Numbered from the stretch's first letter, positions 7,650 to 17,600 are shown. The stretch: DNA of 64,000 bases from QHVT01 sp036389275 (GCA_036389275.1 DASVQE010000068.1:47476-111475), one strand, 5' to 3'. Notes: a model not told the origin generated them from the sequence alone. Numbers and translations are program-made.

Positions 7650-9136
7650 GGAGACCTCCGTGGTGCAGGCATGCCCTTGCGCGGGAGAAACGGGTCGTAG
7701 CTGGTGATGAAAATGCTCTTGTTGACGATGTCGCCGTTCGGCAGAAACGAGACTCTGCGCCCTTCGAGGCCGACCAGCTCCTTGCCGGACACGAGACGCG
7801 TGGCGACGTCGTTGGGCGCCGCGGAGTTGGCGCTGGAGAACGCCTGCGCAAGCAGTCTCACCGCCTCGTAGGCCTGCAGCGCCGCCGACTCGTCGAACTG
7901 GCCTTTGTATCGGGCGCGCATGCGCGCCAGCAACGCCTCGGTGGGCGGATCGCCGGGACAATGCGCGGTGACGAGAAACATCAGGCCGGCCGGATCGCTC
8001 CACTGCGCGCCGGTCGGCAGATACGTGGCTTTGTTCTCGCCGAGGACGTACTCGCCGCGGCATTCGGCACCGCGCAGCCGCTGCGCCGGCGCGAGATTCA
8101 TCTCGCCGAACAGCGGCATGTCCGGCCGCACCGCGCGCACCGCCTTGATCACGACCCAGGCGTTGCCCGGCACATCGTCGATGATCAGCGCGCCCTGCGG
8201 CAGATCGGGCGAGTCGCGCCGGAACGCCTCGGTGAGATTCGCGCGCAGATCCTGCGTGCGCTGCAGATAGTTGCGCCAGGGATACGGCGCGAAGACGCCG
8301 TGGAACAGCTCGCGGCGCAGCTCGCCGAAGGCGCTCAGCTCCGGCTGCCGCAGATCCCACGAGTAGGTGTGCTCGTAGATCGTCTGGATGCCGCGATCCT
8401 CGAGCGCGGCGATCGTGTCGGTGGTGTGCGGCCGCAGCACGAACTCCGGCGCGCCCGAATGGAGGATGGCGATGCGGCGCTGCCCGCCGGCGCGCGCGGC
8501 GATGTTGCGCGCGAACGCATCCGACACCACATCCGCCAGCGCGTAGTCGTTCGGCGCGGTGCGGAAGACGTACTGAAAATCCTCACGCTCGGTGAGCGGC
8601 GGCGAGGTGGCGGAAGTGGCGAAGAAGAGGAGACCCATGTACTCGTACGCGACGGCGGCGCGCTCGGCGCCCGGCGAGCTCGTATGCCCGACCACCGCCA
8701 GCACGCCGGGATCGCGGGCGATACGGCGCGCGGTGTCGTCCTCGTCGGCGCCGGAGGCGACGTAGTGCGGCTCGATGACGAGCGGCACGCGCACGCGGCG
8801 CGCGCCGCGCTCGTCGTGCCGCACGATCGTGAACGGCTCGCGCGCGTTGCCGTTGATCTCCGCGGCGGCGAGCGACGCGCCGAGGTAGAGGCTCTGGTCG
8901 CGCTTGCCGTTCACGGTGCGCCACACCACGGCGATGCGCACGCGGTCGGCGGTCTGCGCGGCGTCGGAGCGCCAGGTGGCGATGGCGGAGTAGCGCGAGA
9001 ACTCCGAGTTGGCGATCAGCACGTAGGAGATCACCACCACCACCGCGAACGCGGCGGCGATCAACCGCCATGGACGCGGCTCGCGCGCGCGCCGCGGCGG
9101 ATCGGGACAGCACTCGCGACTGGGCGGCGCGGTCAC
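7550..9136 (-). CDS. Membrane-anchored type I periplasmic binding protein (LivJ-like)
   Basis: A 528-residue protein that starts at a GTG overlapping the SPFH stop (GTGA). A basic N-terminal segment is followed by one membrane helix (about residues 22-40), so the rest should be periplasmic but tethered. The body resembles branched-chain amino acid / type I binding proteins: SLYLGASLAAAEINGN, VLAVVGHTSSPGAERAA, FATSATSPPLTER and RTAPNDYALADVVSDAF. No partner permease or ATPase of the Liv type is nearby, so a sensing or substrate-presenting role is more likely than import. The last 33 residues are Ser/Pro/Arg-rich, unlike the family, and lie wholly within the overlap with the next gene. Confidence 0.8.
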   Translation of the reverse strand: MTAPPSRECCPDPPRRAREPRPWRLIAAAFAVVVVISYVLIANSEFSRYSAIATWRSDAAQTADRVRIAVVWRTVNGKRDQSLYLGASLAAAEINGNAREPFTIVRHDERGARRVRVPLVIEPHYVASGADEDDTARRIARDPGVLAVVGHTSSPGAERAAVAYEYMGLLFFATSATSPPLTEREDFQYVFRTAPNDYALADVVSDAFARNIAARAGGQRRIAILHSGAPEFVLRPHTTDTIAALEDRGIQTIYEHTYSWDLRQPELSAFGELRRELFHGVFAPYPWRNYLQRTQDLRANLTEAFRRDSPDLPQGALIIDDVPGNAWVVIKAVRAVRPDMPLFGEMNLAPAQRLRGAECRGEYVLGENKATYLPTGAQWSDPAGLMFLVTAHCPGDPPTEALLARMRARYKGQFDESAALQAYEAVRLLAQAFSSANSAAPNDVATRLVSGKELVGLEGRRVSFLPNGDIVNKSIFITSYDPFLPRKGMPAPRRSPWNSVSSTSSPPSSSPSSAERESSASGAISSPR

Positions 9137-10182
9137 GGCGTCCCCGTTCCCGCGCCGAGGAGAATCGGCACGTTGCCGGTGCCATTGCCGACCACCACCA
9201 GCTTCGCGTTCGGCGACTTGGCGAGCTCCTTCGTCGCCTCGATGCCGCGCCAGCGCAGCAGGTCGGGCGTGATCGAGCCGGCCAGGATCACGTTCGCCTG
9301 CGCCTCGAACTGTCTCATCATCACCTCGCGCTGCGCCGACTGGATCCGGAAGAGTTGCGCCTCGGCCTGCTGGTGATGCTCGATCTTGTCCTGGATCGAC
9401 TTCTCGATCTGCGCCGGCAGCCGCGCCCGCATCAGCACCACCGCGTCGACACGCACGTACTTGCGCGAGATCTTCTCCGCGGCTTTGGAGATGATGTCGG
9501 CCAGAGCCATGTCCGTCTCCGGATCCTGCGCCGCTTCCGAGGCGCCGATCGGCGGCACCAGCGCACCGCCCGGCGCCTGGACATCCGCCACACCGATCGG
9601 CGCGGGCGACGCCAGCACCGGCAGCGCGGTCGCCGCCGAGGCCACGCCGACTGCTCCCGGCGCTGCCGCCGTCATCGGCAGAGGCCCGATGAGATTGGCG
9701 GCGCGATTGATCGAGTCGATGGCGAGGTTCGGCGTGTTCTTCCCCGTGTACAACTCCTCGGCCGTGCGGTTGCCGAGCTCGCGCCGCACCACCGCGAACA
9801 CTTCCGGCACCACCACCTTCTCCACATAGCCGGGGCCGATCGTCGAGTGCAGCACGCCGACCATGCTCGCGTCGGGTCGGTAGCGGATCGACAGATCGAG
9901 CGTGACGTTCAGGCCGTCGCGCGTGAGCACGACCAGCGTCCGCTTCGTCTCCTGGATGCGGACGTTGTAGATGTACATCCGGTTCCACGGAAACAGCAGC
10001 CAGAGACCTTCGCCGTACACCCGGTCGACCACCGTGCCGCCGAACAGCGGGCGGTAGATGACGCCGGCCTCGCCCGAGCCGATGACGATGAAGATGCGCG
10101 GCGCGAGCAGGATGACGAAGAACAGCAGCACGAGCGCCGTCACCAGCAGCTCCGTGCGGTGGCGCCGGAGATAGTCCTTCAT
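9133..10182 (-). CDS. SPFH/prohibitin-family membrane protein
   Basis: A 349-residue protein with an N-terminal membrane helix (about residues 11-33) followed by an SPFH (stomatin/prohibitin/flotillin/HflK-C) domain: VIGSGEAGVIYRPLFGGTVV, GEGLWLLFPWNRMYIYNVRI and LNVTLDLSIRYRPDA. An Ala/Pro/Val-rich stretch of about 60 residues, from PLPMTAAAPGAVG to GASEAAQDPETD, interrupts the domain before the conserved MALADIISKAAEKISRKYV; SPFH proteins normally have no such insert. The C-terminal part is helical and charged. The ATG at 10182 overlaps the stop of the ABC exporter gene and the stop overlaps the GTG of the next gene, which puts it firmly in this operon. It may organise a membrane platform around the exporter (inference). 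Confidence 0.85.
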   Translation of the reverse strand: MKDYLRRHRTELLVTALVLLFFVILLAPRIFIVIGSGEAGVIYRPLFGGTVVDRVYGEGLWLLFPWNRMYIYNVRIQETKRTLVVLTRDGLNVTLDLSIRYRPDASMVGVLHSTIGPGYVEKVVVPEVFAVVRRELGNRTAEELYTGKNTPNLAIDSINRAANLIGPLPMTAAAPGAVGVASAATALPVLASPAPIGVADVQAPGGALVPPIGASEAAQDPETDMALADIISKAAEKISRKYVRVDAVVLMRARLPAQIEKSIQDKIEHHQQAEAQLFRIQSAQREVMMRQFEAQANVILAGSITPDLLRWRGIEATKELAKSPNAKLVVVGNGTGNVPILLGAGTGTP

Positions 10183-11792
10183 GCTCTCGCCTCCGCGATC
10201 CGTCCCTTGTCCATCTCGATGACGCGGTCGGCCACGCCCCAGTAGCGGTCGTCGTGCGTGACGGCGATGACGGTCTTTCCCTGTTCCTTCAGGCGCCGCA
10301 GGATCGTCGAGTAAAAGTATTCGCGGAAGTGCACGTCCTGATCGGCGGCCCACTCGTCGAAGACGTAGATCTGGCGGTCCTCGAGCAGCGCCGCGATCAG
10401 CGCCAGCCGCTTGCGCTGGCCGGTCGAGAGCGCGACCGTGGTGAAGCGGCCGTCGACGTAGTCGGTCTTCTCCTCGAGCTCCATTTCGGCGATGAGCCGG
10501 CGCACCTCGCGCTCATCCACCGCTTCCAATCCGTACAAACGATCGAACAGATGAAAGTCGGTGAAGATCGCCGAGATCAGCTCGCGATAGCCGCCGATGC
10601 TGCGCGCGTCGAGGTGGCGCTCGTCCACGCGCAGCCGTCCCTCGGACAGCGGATAGAGACCGGTCAGCACCTTGAGCAGCGTCGACTTGCCGGAGCCGTT
10701 GCCGCCGATGATGAACAGCATCTCGCCGCGGGTGATGGTGAGATCGAGCGGACCGATGCCGAAGTCCTCGTAGCGATAGACCCCGTCCTCGAGGACGATG
10801 CGCTCGAAGTCGGCGTACGGCGCGACCTGCGCCTCCGACGCGGACGTGTCGTCGAGATTCGCATCGAGCCGCGCCTCGAGCTGATAGAGATTGTCGAGGG
10901 CCACGTTCGCGCGCGCCGTCATCGGCATCGAGCTGACGATCATCTCCAGCGGCGCCACGATGAAGAGCACGCCGGCGGTGACTTTCAGCACGATGCCGCT
11001 GTAGGTGTGGACGAAGCGCGGCAGCAGAAAAACGATCACGCCGATCAGCACGTACGCGAAGACGTGCGAGAACATCACGTCGGCCACGAAGCGCACGCCG
11101 AGCTTCGTCTTCAACTCCTCGGCGTCGACGGCCACCTCGCGAAAGGCCTCGAAGAGCGCGTCGCTCTTGCGGCGGTTCAGCTTCGTCTCCTTGAAGCCGT
11201 CGATGACGTGCGCCATCGTGTCGAGGAACTCTGCATCCTTCGCCGCCAGCCGCTGGAGGTCGCGATTGAGCGTGCGGCGGTGGATCTCGTAGACCACGAC
11301 GGCCGCGGCGACGGCGACCAGGATGATCCCGAACGAGAGCGGCGAGAGCCAGGCGATGTAGAGCAGCGCGAAGAGGAGCATGATCGCCTCCTGCGCGGCG
11401 TTGGTGATGATGAAGGCCGACTGCGAGATCAGGTTCGCGTCCTGGGCCACGGTCGTGTAGAGCTGCCCGCGCCCGAGACGCTCGATGAACGGAAGATCGG
11501 CGCGGCGGACCTTGTCGCAGATGCGCACGCGCAGCGCGCGCACCATCCGCTCGACGCGCGTGAGCATCTCGCGCAGCGCCTTGTCCTTGGCGATGATGAA
11601 CACCAGGATGGCGACGACGTAGAGCGCCAGGATGCGCAGGCTGTGGTCTTCGTTCGCAGCCGCCGATGCTCCGGTGTTGATCAGCGCCAGCAGCGCGGCG
11701 TTCGACACGCCGGCCGCCACCGTCATCCAGATGAGCGGCGTCCACGAGCCGGAGCGCTCGTGCCGCAGAAATTCAACGAGCGGGATGCGCAA
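10179..11792 (-). CDS. Cyclic-peptide-type ABC exporter (SyrD/PvdE-like)
   Basis: A 537-residue fused membrane-ATPase half-transporter. The N-terminal half has about six membrane helices. The ATPase half has Walker A GGNGSGKST, a signature LSTGQRKRLALI, and Walker B running into YVFDEWAADQDVHFREYFY. The DEWAADQD string is characteristic of the cyclic peptide export family (SyrD, PvdE), which moves nonribosomal peptides or their precursors across the inner membrane. I start at the TTG at 11792, preceded by AGAGGAGAA; in-frame sequence further upstream reads through a hairpin and looks non-coding. It is the first gene of the accessory operon and the best candidate exporter for the local product. 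Confidence 0.92.
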   Translation of the reverse strand: MRIPLVEFLRHERSGSWTPLIWMTVAAGVSNAALLALINTGASAAANEDHSLRILALYVVAILVFIIAKDKALREMLTRVERMVRALRVRICDKVRRADLPFIERLGRGQLYTTVAQDANLISQSAFIITNAAQEAIMLLFALLYIAWLSPLSFGIILVAVAAAVVVYEIHRRTLNRDLQRLAAKDAEFLDTMAHVIDGFKETKLNRRKSDALFEAFREVAVDAEELKTKLGVRFVADVMFSHVFAYVLIGVIVFLLPRFVHTYSGIVLKVTAGVLFIVAPLEMIVSSMPMTARANVALDNLYQLEARLDANLDDTSASEAQVAPYADFERIVLEDGVYRYEDFGIGPLDLTITRGEMLFIIGGNGSGKSTLLKVLTGLYPLSEGRLRVDERHLDARSIGGYRELISAIFTDFHLFDRLYGLEAVDEREVRRLIAEMELEEKTDYVDGRFTTVALSTGQRKRLALIAALLEDRQIYVFDEWAADQDVHFREYFYSTILRRLKEQGKTVIAVTHDDRYWGVADRVIEMDKGRIAEARA

Positions 11793-11835
11793 GCACCGCT
11801 TCTCCTCTCTCCGCGGCGTCCACGCCCCGGCGCAT

Positions 11836-11867
11836 GAACGGGCTCCGCCCCGCGGCGGAGCCCGTTC
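11836..11867 (-). terminator. Perfect 14-bp hairpin between the DUF697 gene and the exporter
   Basis: The arms 11836-11849 and 11854-11867 are perfectly complementary around a 4-base loop, and the stem is very GC-rich. It lies in the 96-base gap after the DUF697 stop. Neither strand has a clear T-tract, so it may be an attenuating or transcript-stabilising hairpin rather than a strong intrinsic terminator. Confidence 0.5.
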
Positions 11868-11888
11868 CTTCAATCGCGGCGGCCGGCA

Positions 11889-12488
11889 CTAGGGAGTCGT
11901 GGCCGTGACGGTCGCACGCGCGCGCAGCTTCGCTTTTCCTTCCTCGTAGTAGTGGAGGAAGTAGGCGCGCATCTTGTCGGCGTCGAAGGTCAGCAGCGTG
12001 CCGCCGGTCTCGAAGTGCTCGATGAAGACCTTCCCGATCGCGTACGTCGACGCGCCGTAGAAGAGCGGGCCGGTCAGGATGCCGGCGGTGAAGCCGAGCA
12101 CCGGCACCGCTTTCAGGTAGGTCGGGATCGCCGCGCCGCTCAGCGAGAAGATCCACTTCCGCACGGTCTCGCGGTCGAGCACGATGCCGTCGCCGAGGAG
12201 CGCGTAATGGCGCGCCAGGTCGTTGATCATCATGATCTGCACGGCCGTGCAGGCGCCGAAGTCGAGCACCGGCACCGGCAGGACTCCCCAGAGAGCGGAC
12301 CACCACATCTTCCGCGTCACGATCTCGTTGGCCGACTCGCGCCGGGCCTTGAGCACCGCCAGTTGCTGCATGTCGTTGCGCAGATGCGCCTCCGCCTCGG
12401 CGATCGACGGCGGCGGTCCCATCGGCGGCGGAACTGTCGAAGGCGGAACCGGGCCACCGCCCGGGACAACAGGATTTTTCTCGGTCAT
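11889..12488 (-). CDS. DUF697 (YcjF-like) membrane protein
   Basis: A 199-residue protein. The ATG at 12488 is preceded by AAAGGAG; an in-frame extension to 12593 is rejected because it runs through the AT-richer divergent promoter region. A Pro-rich N-terminus and a charged helix (about residues 28-52) lead to WWSALWGVLPVPVLDFGACT and AVQIMMINDLARHYAL, the typical first half of DUF697, then a second hydrophobic stretch YLKAVPVLGFTAGILTGPLF. DUF697 proteins are poorly understood, often linked to GTPases or envelope stress. It is divergent from the PKS operon, and a regulatory or accessory link to it is unproven. Confidence 0.8.
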   Translation of the reverse strand: MTEKNPVVPGGGPVPPSTVPPPMGPPPSIAEAEAHLRNDMQQLAVLKARRESANEIVTRKMWWSALWGVLPVPVLDFGACTAVQIMMINDLARHYALLGDGIVLDRETVRKWIFSLSGAAIPTYLKAVPVLGFTAGILTGPLFYGASTYAIGKVFIEHFETGGTLLTFDADKMRAYFLHYYEEGKAKLRARATVTATTP

Positions 12489-12503
12489 ACATTCTCCTTT
12501 CGG

Positions 12504-12528
12504 TGACGTCATTAATGCATGCAGTAAT
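12504..12528. promoter_or_regulatory. Palindromes in the divergent intergenic region, candidate operator
   Basis: The 171 bases between the divergent DUF697 and first PKS genes are clearly richer in A and T than their surroundings. They contain the perfect 8-base palindrome TGACGTCA (12504-12511) and an adjoining 18-base imperfect palindrome (12511-12528) centred on TGCATGCA with two mismatches. Such a site could control both directions. I could not assign convincing -10/-35 pairs. Confidence 0.35.
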
Positions 12529-12659
12529 GCCGGAAAGCCATAGACATTCCTTTCAGAAGCGGTAGGGATTTCCATCTTTCCGTCACTCCTCAAGTACCCG
12601 CGCAGGAGGCGATGAGAGAGCGTCGCCGCGGCGTCCCCGAACGAGAGAGAGAGAGACCG

Positions 12660-14663
12660 ATGACTGTTTCCGCTTCACCCATCGCCGTGACCGGCATGGC
12701 TTGCCGTTATCCCGGCGAAAGCAGCACGCCCGGCCGCTTCTGGCGCTTCCTGCGCGGCGGCGGCGACGGCATCGCGCCCGTCCCGCGCGAGCGTTGGAAC
12801 AGCACGCTGTCCACGCCGCGCGGACGGCCGGTGCCGCCGCACGCCGGTTTCCTCGGCGAGCCGTTCCCGCACTCGCTCGACGCGCAGTTCTTCGACCTCT
12901 CGCCGCAGGAGGCGGCGGCGCTCGATCCGCAGCAAAGGCTGCTGCTGGAGGTCGCGTGGGAAACGCTCGAGCATGCCGGGATTCCGGCGCCGTCGCTGCG
13001 CGGCGCGAACGTCGGCGTCTTCGCCGCAGTGAGCACCGGCGACTACGCGCGGGCGACGCTCTGGCGCGAGCCGCGCGAGCTCGATCCCTTCGTCGCCACC
13101 GGCGCCGCCTTCTCCGCCGCGGCCGGACGGCTGGCCTGGTACTTCGGCTTCGAAGGTCCGGCCATGTCCGTCGACACGGCCTGCTCGTCGGGCCTGGTGG
13201 CGTTCCATCTGGCCTGCCAGGCGCTGCGCGCCGGCGAATGCGACGCGGCGCTCGTGGCCGGCGTGAACGCGCTGCTCGCGCCGCATCTCTTCGTCTGTCT
13301 CGCGGAGATGAATCTCCTCTCGCCCGACGGGCGCTGCAAGAGCTTCGACGCGTCGGCGAACGGCTACGCGCGCGCCGAAGGGTGCGGCGCGCTGCTGCTC
13401 GAGCGCGCCGATGACGCGCGCGCGAACGGCCGCCGCATCGTGGCGCTGGCGCGCGGCTCGGCGGTGAATCAGGACGGCCGCAGCAATGGCCTCACCGCGC
13501 CGAATCAGTCGGCACAGGAGAAAGTGATCCGCCGCGCGCTCGCCTGCGCGGCGCTCGAGCCGGAAGAGATCTCGTACGTCGAGGCGCACGGCACGGGCAC
13601 GCCGCTCGGCGATCTGGTCGAGACGCGCGCGCTCTCGGCGGTGCACGCGCGCCGCGCGACGCCGCTGGTGATCGGCTCGGTGAAGACGAACATCGGACAT
13701 CTCGAGGCGGGCGCCGGCATCGCCGGAATCATCAAGACCATCCTCGCCCTGCAGCACGAAGAGCTGCCGCCGCATCTGCATCTGCGCGAGCGCAACGGCG
13801 AGATCGACTGGAAGCTGCTGGCGCTGCCGCGCGAGGCCACGCCCTGGCCGCGCGGCACCACGCTGCGCCGCGCCGGCGTGAGCTCGTTCGGCTTCACCGG
13901 CACGAACGCGCACGTGATCCTCGAGGAGGCGCCGGAAGCGGTGCCCACGAACGTCTGCACCTGCGACGGCTACGTGCTGCCGCTGTCGGCGAAGACGCCG
14001 GAAGCGCTCGACGCGCTGCGCCTGCTCACGCTCGCCTTTCTCATCGAGTCGCCCGACGACCTCGGCGACATCTGTTTCACCGCCGCCCGCGGCCGCGCGC
14101 GCTTCGAGCATCGCCTCACCGTCGCCGGCCGCACGCGCGAAGAGCTGATCCGCGCGCTCGAGTCGCGCGACCACGCGGCCGTCGACGCGCATCCGTGCGA
14201 CGCGCATCGCATCGTCACCCTTCCCTTCTACCCGTTCCAGCGGCGCCGCCACTGGATCGGCGCGGAGCTCGCGCCGCCCGCGCCGCCGCTGCTGGCTCTC
14301 GCGGAAGAGCGCACGCCGGGTGGCAAGGCGCGCTTCACCGCGGCAGTCGGCGAGCTGGCGGCGTCGCTGGTCAGCGATGCGCCGCAGGCGCGGCTCGACG
14401 ACGAGCTGCCGCTGGTCGAACAAGGCTTCACCTCGCTGCTCGCGCTGCAACTGCGCGCGCGTCTCGAAGCGGCGCTGCAGTGCGAGCTCTCGCCGACGCT
14501 GCTCTTCAACTACCCCTCGATCCGCCGCCTCTCCGACTACCTGCTCGAGCTCGTCCGCGGCAGCGATCCGCCGCCGTCGGATGACGACGACGTCGCCTTC
14601 CTCGACGAGCTCGATCTCGACGAGCTCCACGAACTGATCAACCAGGAACTGAACGACCGATGA
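12660..14663 (+). CDS. AT-less polyketide synthase module, KS-ACP (first module)
   Basis: A 667-residue protein. The ketosynthase spans about residues 7-425 with the nucleophile Cys175 in DTACSSG and the histidines in EAHGTGTPLGD and KTNIGHLEAGAG, so it should be able to condense. No AT follows: the KS-AT linker (PLSAKTPEALDAL to REELIRALES) runs directly into the post-AT linker LPFYPFQRRRHWI, then an ACP with Ser592 in QGFTSLLAL. The C-terminus is an acidic helix rich in Asp, Glu and Leu, a likely docking tail. There is no N-terminal docking helix, which suits a first module. Start: the ATG at 12660 has a purine-rich leader; an ATG at 12612 has AGGAGG only two bases away and would add 16 Arg/Glu-rich residues. 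No loading domain is present. Confidence 0.93.
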   Translation: MTVSASPIAVTGMACRYPGESSTPGRFWRFLRGGGDGIAPVPRERWNSTLSTPRGRPVPPHAGFLGEPFPHSLDAQFFDLSPQEAAALDPQQRLLLEVAWETLEHAGIPAPSLRGANVGVFAAVSTGDYARATLWREPRELDPFVATGAAFSAAAGRLAWYFGFEGPAMSVDTACSSGLVAFHLACQALRAGECDAALVAGVNALLAPHLFVCLAEMNLLSPDGRCKSFDASANGYARAEGCGALLLERADDARANGRRIVALARGSAVNQDGRSNGLTAPNQSAQEKVIRRALACAALEPEEISYVEAHGTGTPLGDLVETRALSAVHARRATPLVIGSVKTNIGHLEAGAGIAGIIKTILALQHEELPPHLHLRERNGEIDWKLLALPREATPWPRGTTLRRAGVSSFGFTGTNAHVILEEAPEAVPTNVCTCDGYVLPLSAKTPEALDALRLLTLAFLIESPDDLGDICFTAARGRARFEHRLTVAGRTREELIRALESRDHAAVDAHPCDAHRIVTLPFYPFQRRRHWIGAELAPPAPPLLALAEERTPGGKARFTAAVGELAASLVSDAPQARLDDELPLVEQGFTSLLALQLRARLEAALQCELSPTLLFNYPSIRRLSDYLLELVRGSDPPPSDDDDVAFLDELDLDELHELINQELNDR

Positions 14664-17600
14664 CCACGACCAATACCGAAGAGCTGCTCCGCCGCACCTA
14701 CGCCGCATTGAAGAAGACGGAGAGCCGCGTCGCGGAGCTCGAGCGCGCGCGCACCGAGCCGCTGGCGGTGGTCGGGATGGCCTGCCGCTTTCCCGGCGGC
14801 GCGAACGATCCGGAAGCGCTCTGGCGATTCCTGGCCGCGGGCGGCAATGCCTGCGTGCCGGTGCCGCCGGAACGGTGGGACGCGTCGCGTTTCTACGATC
14901 CCTCGCCCGACACGCCGGGAACCACGCATGCTGCGCGCGCGCATTTTCTGAGCGAGCCGGTGGATGGATTCGACGCTCCGTTTTTCGGGATTTCCGGAAA
15001 GGAGGCAGTCAGTCTCGATCCGCAGCAGCGGCTCCTGCTCGAGGTGTCGTGGGAAGCGCTCGAAGAGGCGGCCATCGATCCGCATTCGCTGCGCGGCTCG
15101 AACACGGGCGTCTACGTCGGCATCTCGGCCGACGACTACACGCAGGCGCACCGCCACTCCGGACGGCTCGAGCGCATCGACGGCTACGCGCTGACCGGCA
15201 CCTGCTTCGCGCCGGCGGCCGGCCGCATCTCGTACACCTTCGGCTTCGAAGGGCCGGCCATCGCCATCGACACCGCCTGCTCCTCGTCGCTGGTGGCGGT
15301 GCATCTCGCCTCGCAGGCGCTGCGCAACGGCGAGTGCGATCTGGCGCTCGCCGCCGGCGTGAACCTGATCCTCTCGCCGATCTTCCACATCTCGTCGTCG
15401 AAGCTCGGGACGATCTCGCCCGACGGCCAGTGCAAGACCTTCGATGCGTCGGCGAACGGCTACGGGCGCGGCGAAGGGTGCGGCGTGGTGGTGCTCAAGC
15501 GGCTCTCCGACGCGCTGGCGGCGAACGACCGGATCCTCGCGCTGGTGCGCGGCTCGGCGGTGAATCAGGACGGCCGCAGCAACGGCCTCACCGCGCCGAA
15601 CGGGCTGGCGCAGGAGAACGTGATCCAGCGCGCGCTGGCGTCGGCGAAGCTCACGCCCGCCGACGTCGGCTACATCGAAGTGCACGGCACCGGCACGCCG
15701 CTCGGCGATCCGATCGAGCTCGAGGCGATCGGCCGGGTGATGCGCGACGCGCGCGCGCAGGACGATCCGCTGATCGTCGGCACGATCAAGACGAACATCG
15801 GCCATCTCGAAGCGGGCGCCGGCGTGGCCGGGTTGATCAAAGCCATCCAGTGCCTCCGTCACGAGGGCATTCCGCCGCACCTGCACCTGCGCGAGCCGAG
15901 CCCGCACATCCCGTGGGAGCGGCTGCCGCTGGTGGTGCCGCGCGAGCTCACGCCGTGGCCGCGCACGTCGAAGCCGCGCCGCGCCGGCGTCAGCTCGTTC
16001 GGCTTCAGCGGGACGAATGCGCATGTGGTGCTGGAGGAGGCGCCGTTGCAGCCGGCGACTTCGCGGAGTGCGCGCCCGCTGCATGTGCTTCCGCTCTCCG
16101 CGCGCAGCGCCGAAGCGCTCGACGACCTCGCGCGGCGCACGGCGGAACATCTGCTCGGGCGCGACGAGGCATCGCTCGCCGACATCGCCCACACGCTCGC
16201 GACGGGGCGCGCGCACTTTGCTCATCGCGTGGCGGTGGTTGCGGCCACGCGCGACGAGGCGGCGAAGCTGCTCGGCGAGAGCACGCCGTCGAAGCGCGTG
16301 GCGCGCGGCAGCGGCGCGGCGTCGCGGCCGAAGATCGCCTTCCTCTACACCGGGCAAGGCTCGCAGTACGCCGGCATGGGACGCACGCTGTACGACTCGC
16401 AGCCGGTGTTCCGCGCCGCGCTCGACGAATGCGCCGCGCTCTTTCCGCCGCTGCTCGACGCGATCCATCGCGGCACCGACGAACAGTTGCAGCAGACCGA
16501 GCTCACCCAGCCGGCCATCTTCTCCATTGAATATGCGCTGACGAAGTTGTGGGCGTCGTGGGGCATCGAGCCGGACGTCGTCTGCGGCCACAGCATCGGC
16601 GAGTACGCCGCCGCCTGCGCCGCCGGCGTCCTCACGCTGGCCGACGCGATGACGCTCGTGGCCGCGCGCGGACGGCTGATGCAGGCGCTGCCGGCCGGCG
16701 GCGCGATGATCGCGGTGAGCGCGGGCGAAGAGAGCGTCGCGCCGCTGCTCGACGGCGACGTTTCGATCGCCGCGGTGAACGCGCGCGGCGAGTGCGTGGT
16801 CTCCGGCGACGGCGCGGCGGTGGCGCGCATCGCCGAGCTGCTGCGCGCGCGCGGCATCGCCTCGCAGCCGCTGCGCGTCTCGCACGCCTTCCACTCGCCG
16901 CTGATGCGGCCGATGATCGGCTCGTTCTCCGAGGTCGCGTCGATGGCGCGCTACGCCGCGGCGCGCATTCCGATCGTCTCGACGGTGACCGGCCGCCGCA
17001 CCACGCCCAGCGAGCTGGCCAACGCCGGCTACTGGACGCGGCAGATCGAGGCGACGGTGCGCTTCGCCGCCGCCGCGGAGACGCTCGCGACCGACGGCGC
17101 GACGATCTTCCTCGAGCTCGGCGCGGCGCCGATCCTCACCAACCTCGCCGCGCGGTCGTTGCGCGATTCGTCGCGCGACGAGTCGCGCGCCTTCCTGCCG
17201 TCGCTGGCGCGCGGCGAGGACGACTGGTCGCGCATCCTGGTCACGCTCGCCTCGCTCTACGCGCACGGCGCGGAGATCGACTGGCGCGGCTTCGACGCGC
17301 CGTGGCCGCGCACGAAACAGTCGCTGCCGAAGTACCCGTTCCAGCGGAAGAGCTACTACCTCCAGCCGCTGGCCGACTCCGGCGTCGCGCCCGCCGCCGT
17401 CGACGGACCGACGCATCCATACCTCGGCCGCCGCATCGAGTCGCCGCGCCTCGCCGCCGGCTCGTCGCTGCACGAGGCGCTCTTCACGCCCGAGCATCCG
17501 CCGTTTTTGAAAGAGCACCAGATCTTCGGCCGCATCATCTCGCCCGCCGCCGCGCACGTGTCGATGGCGCTGGCCGCGGCGAAGGCGGGCGGAGCCGGCG

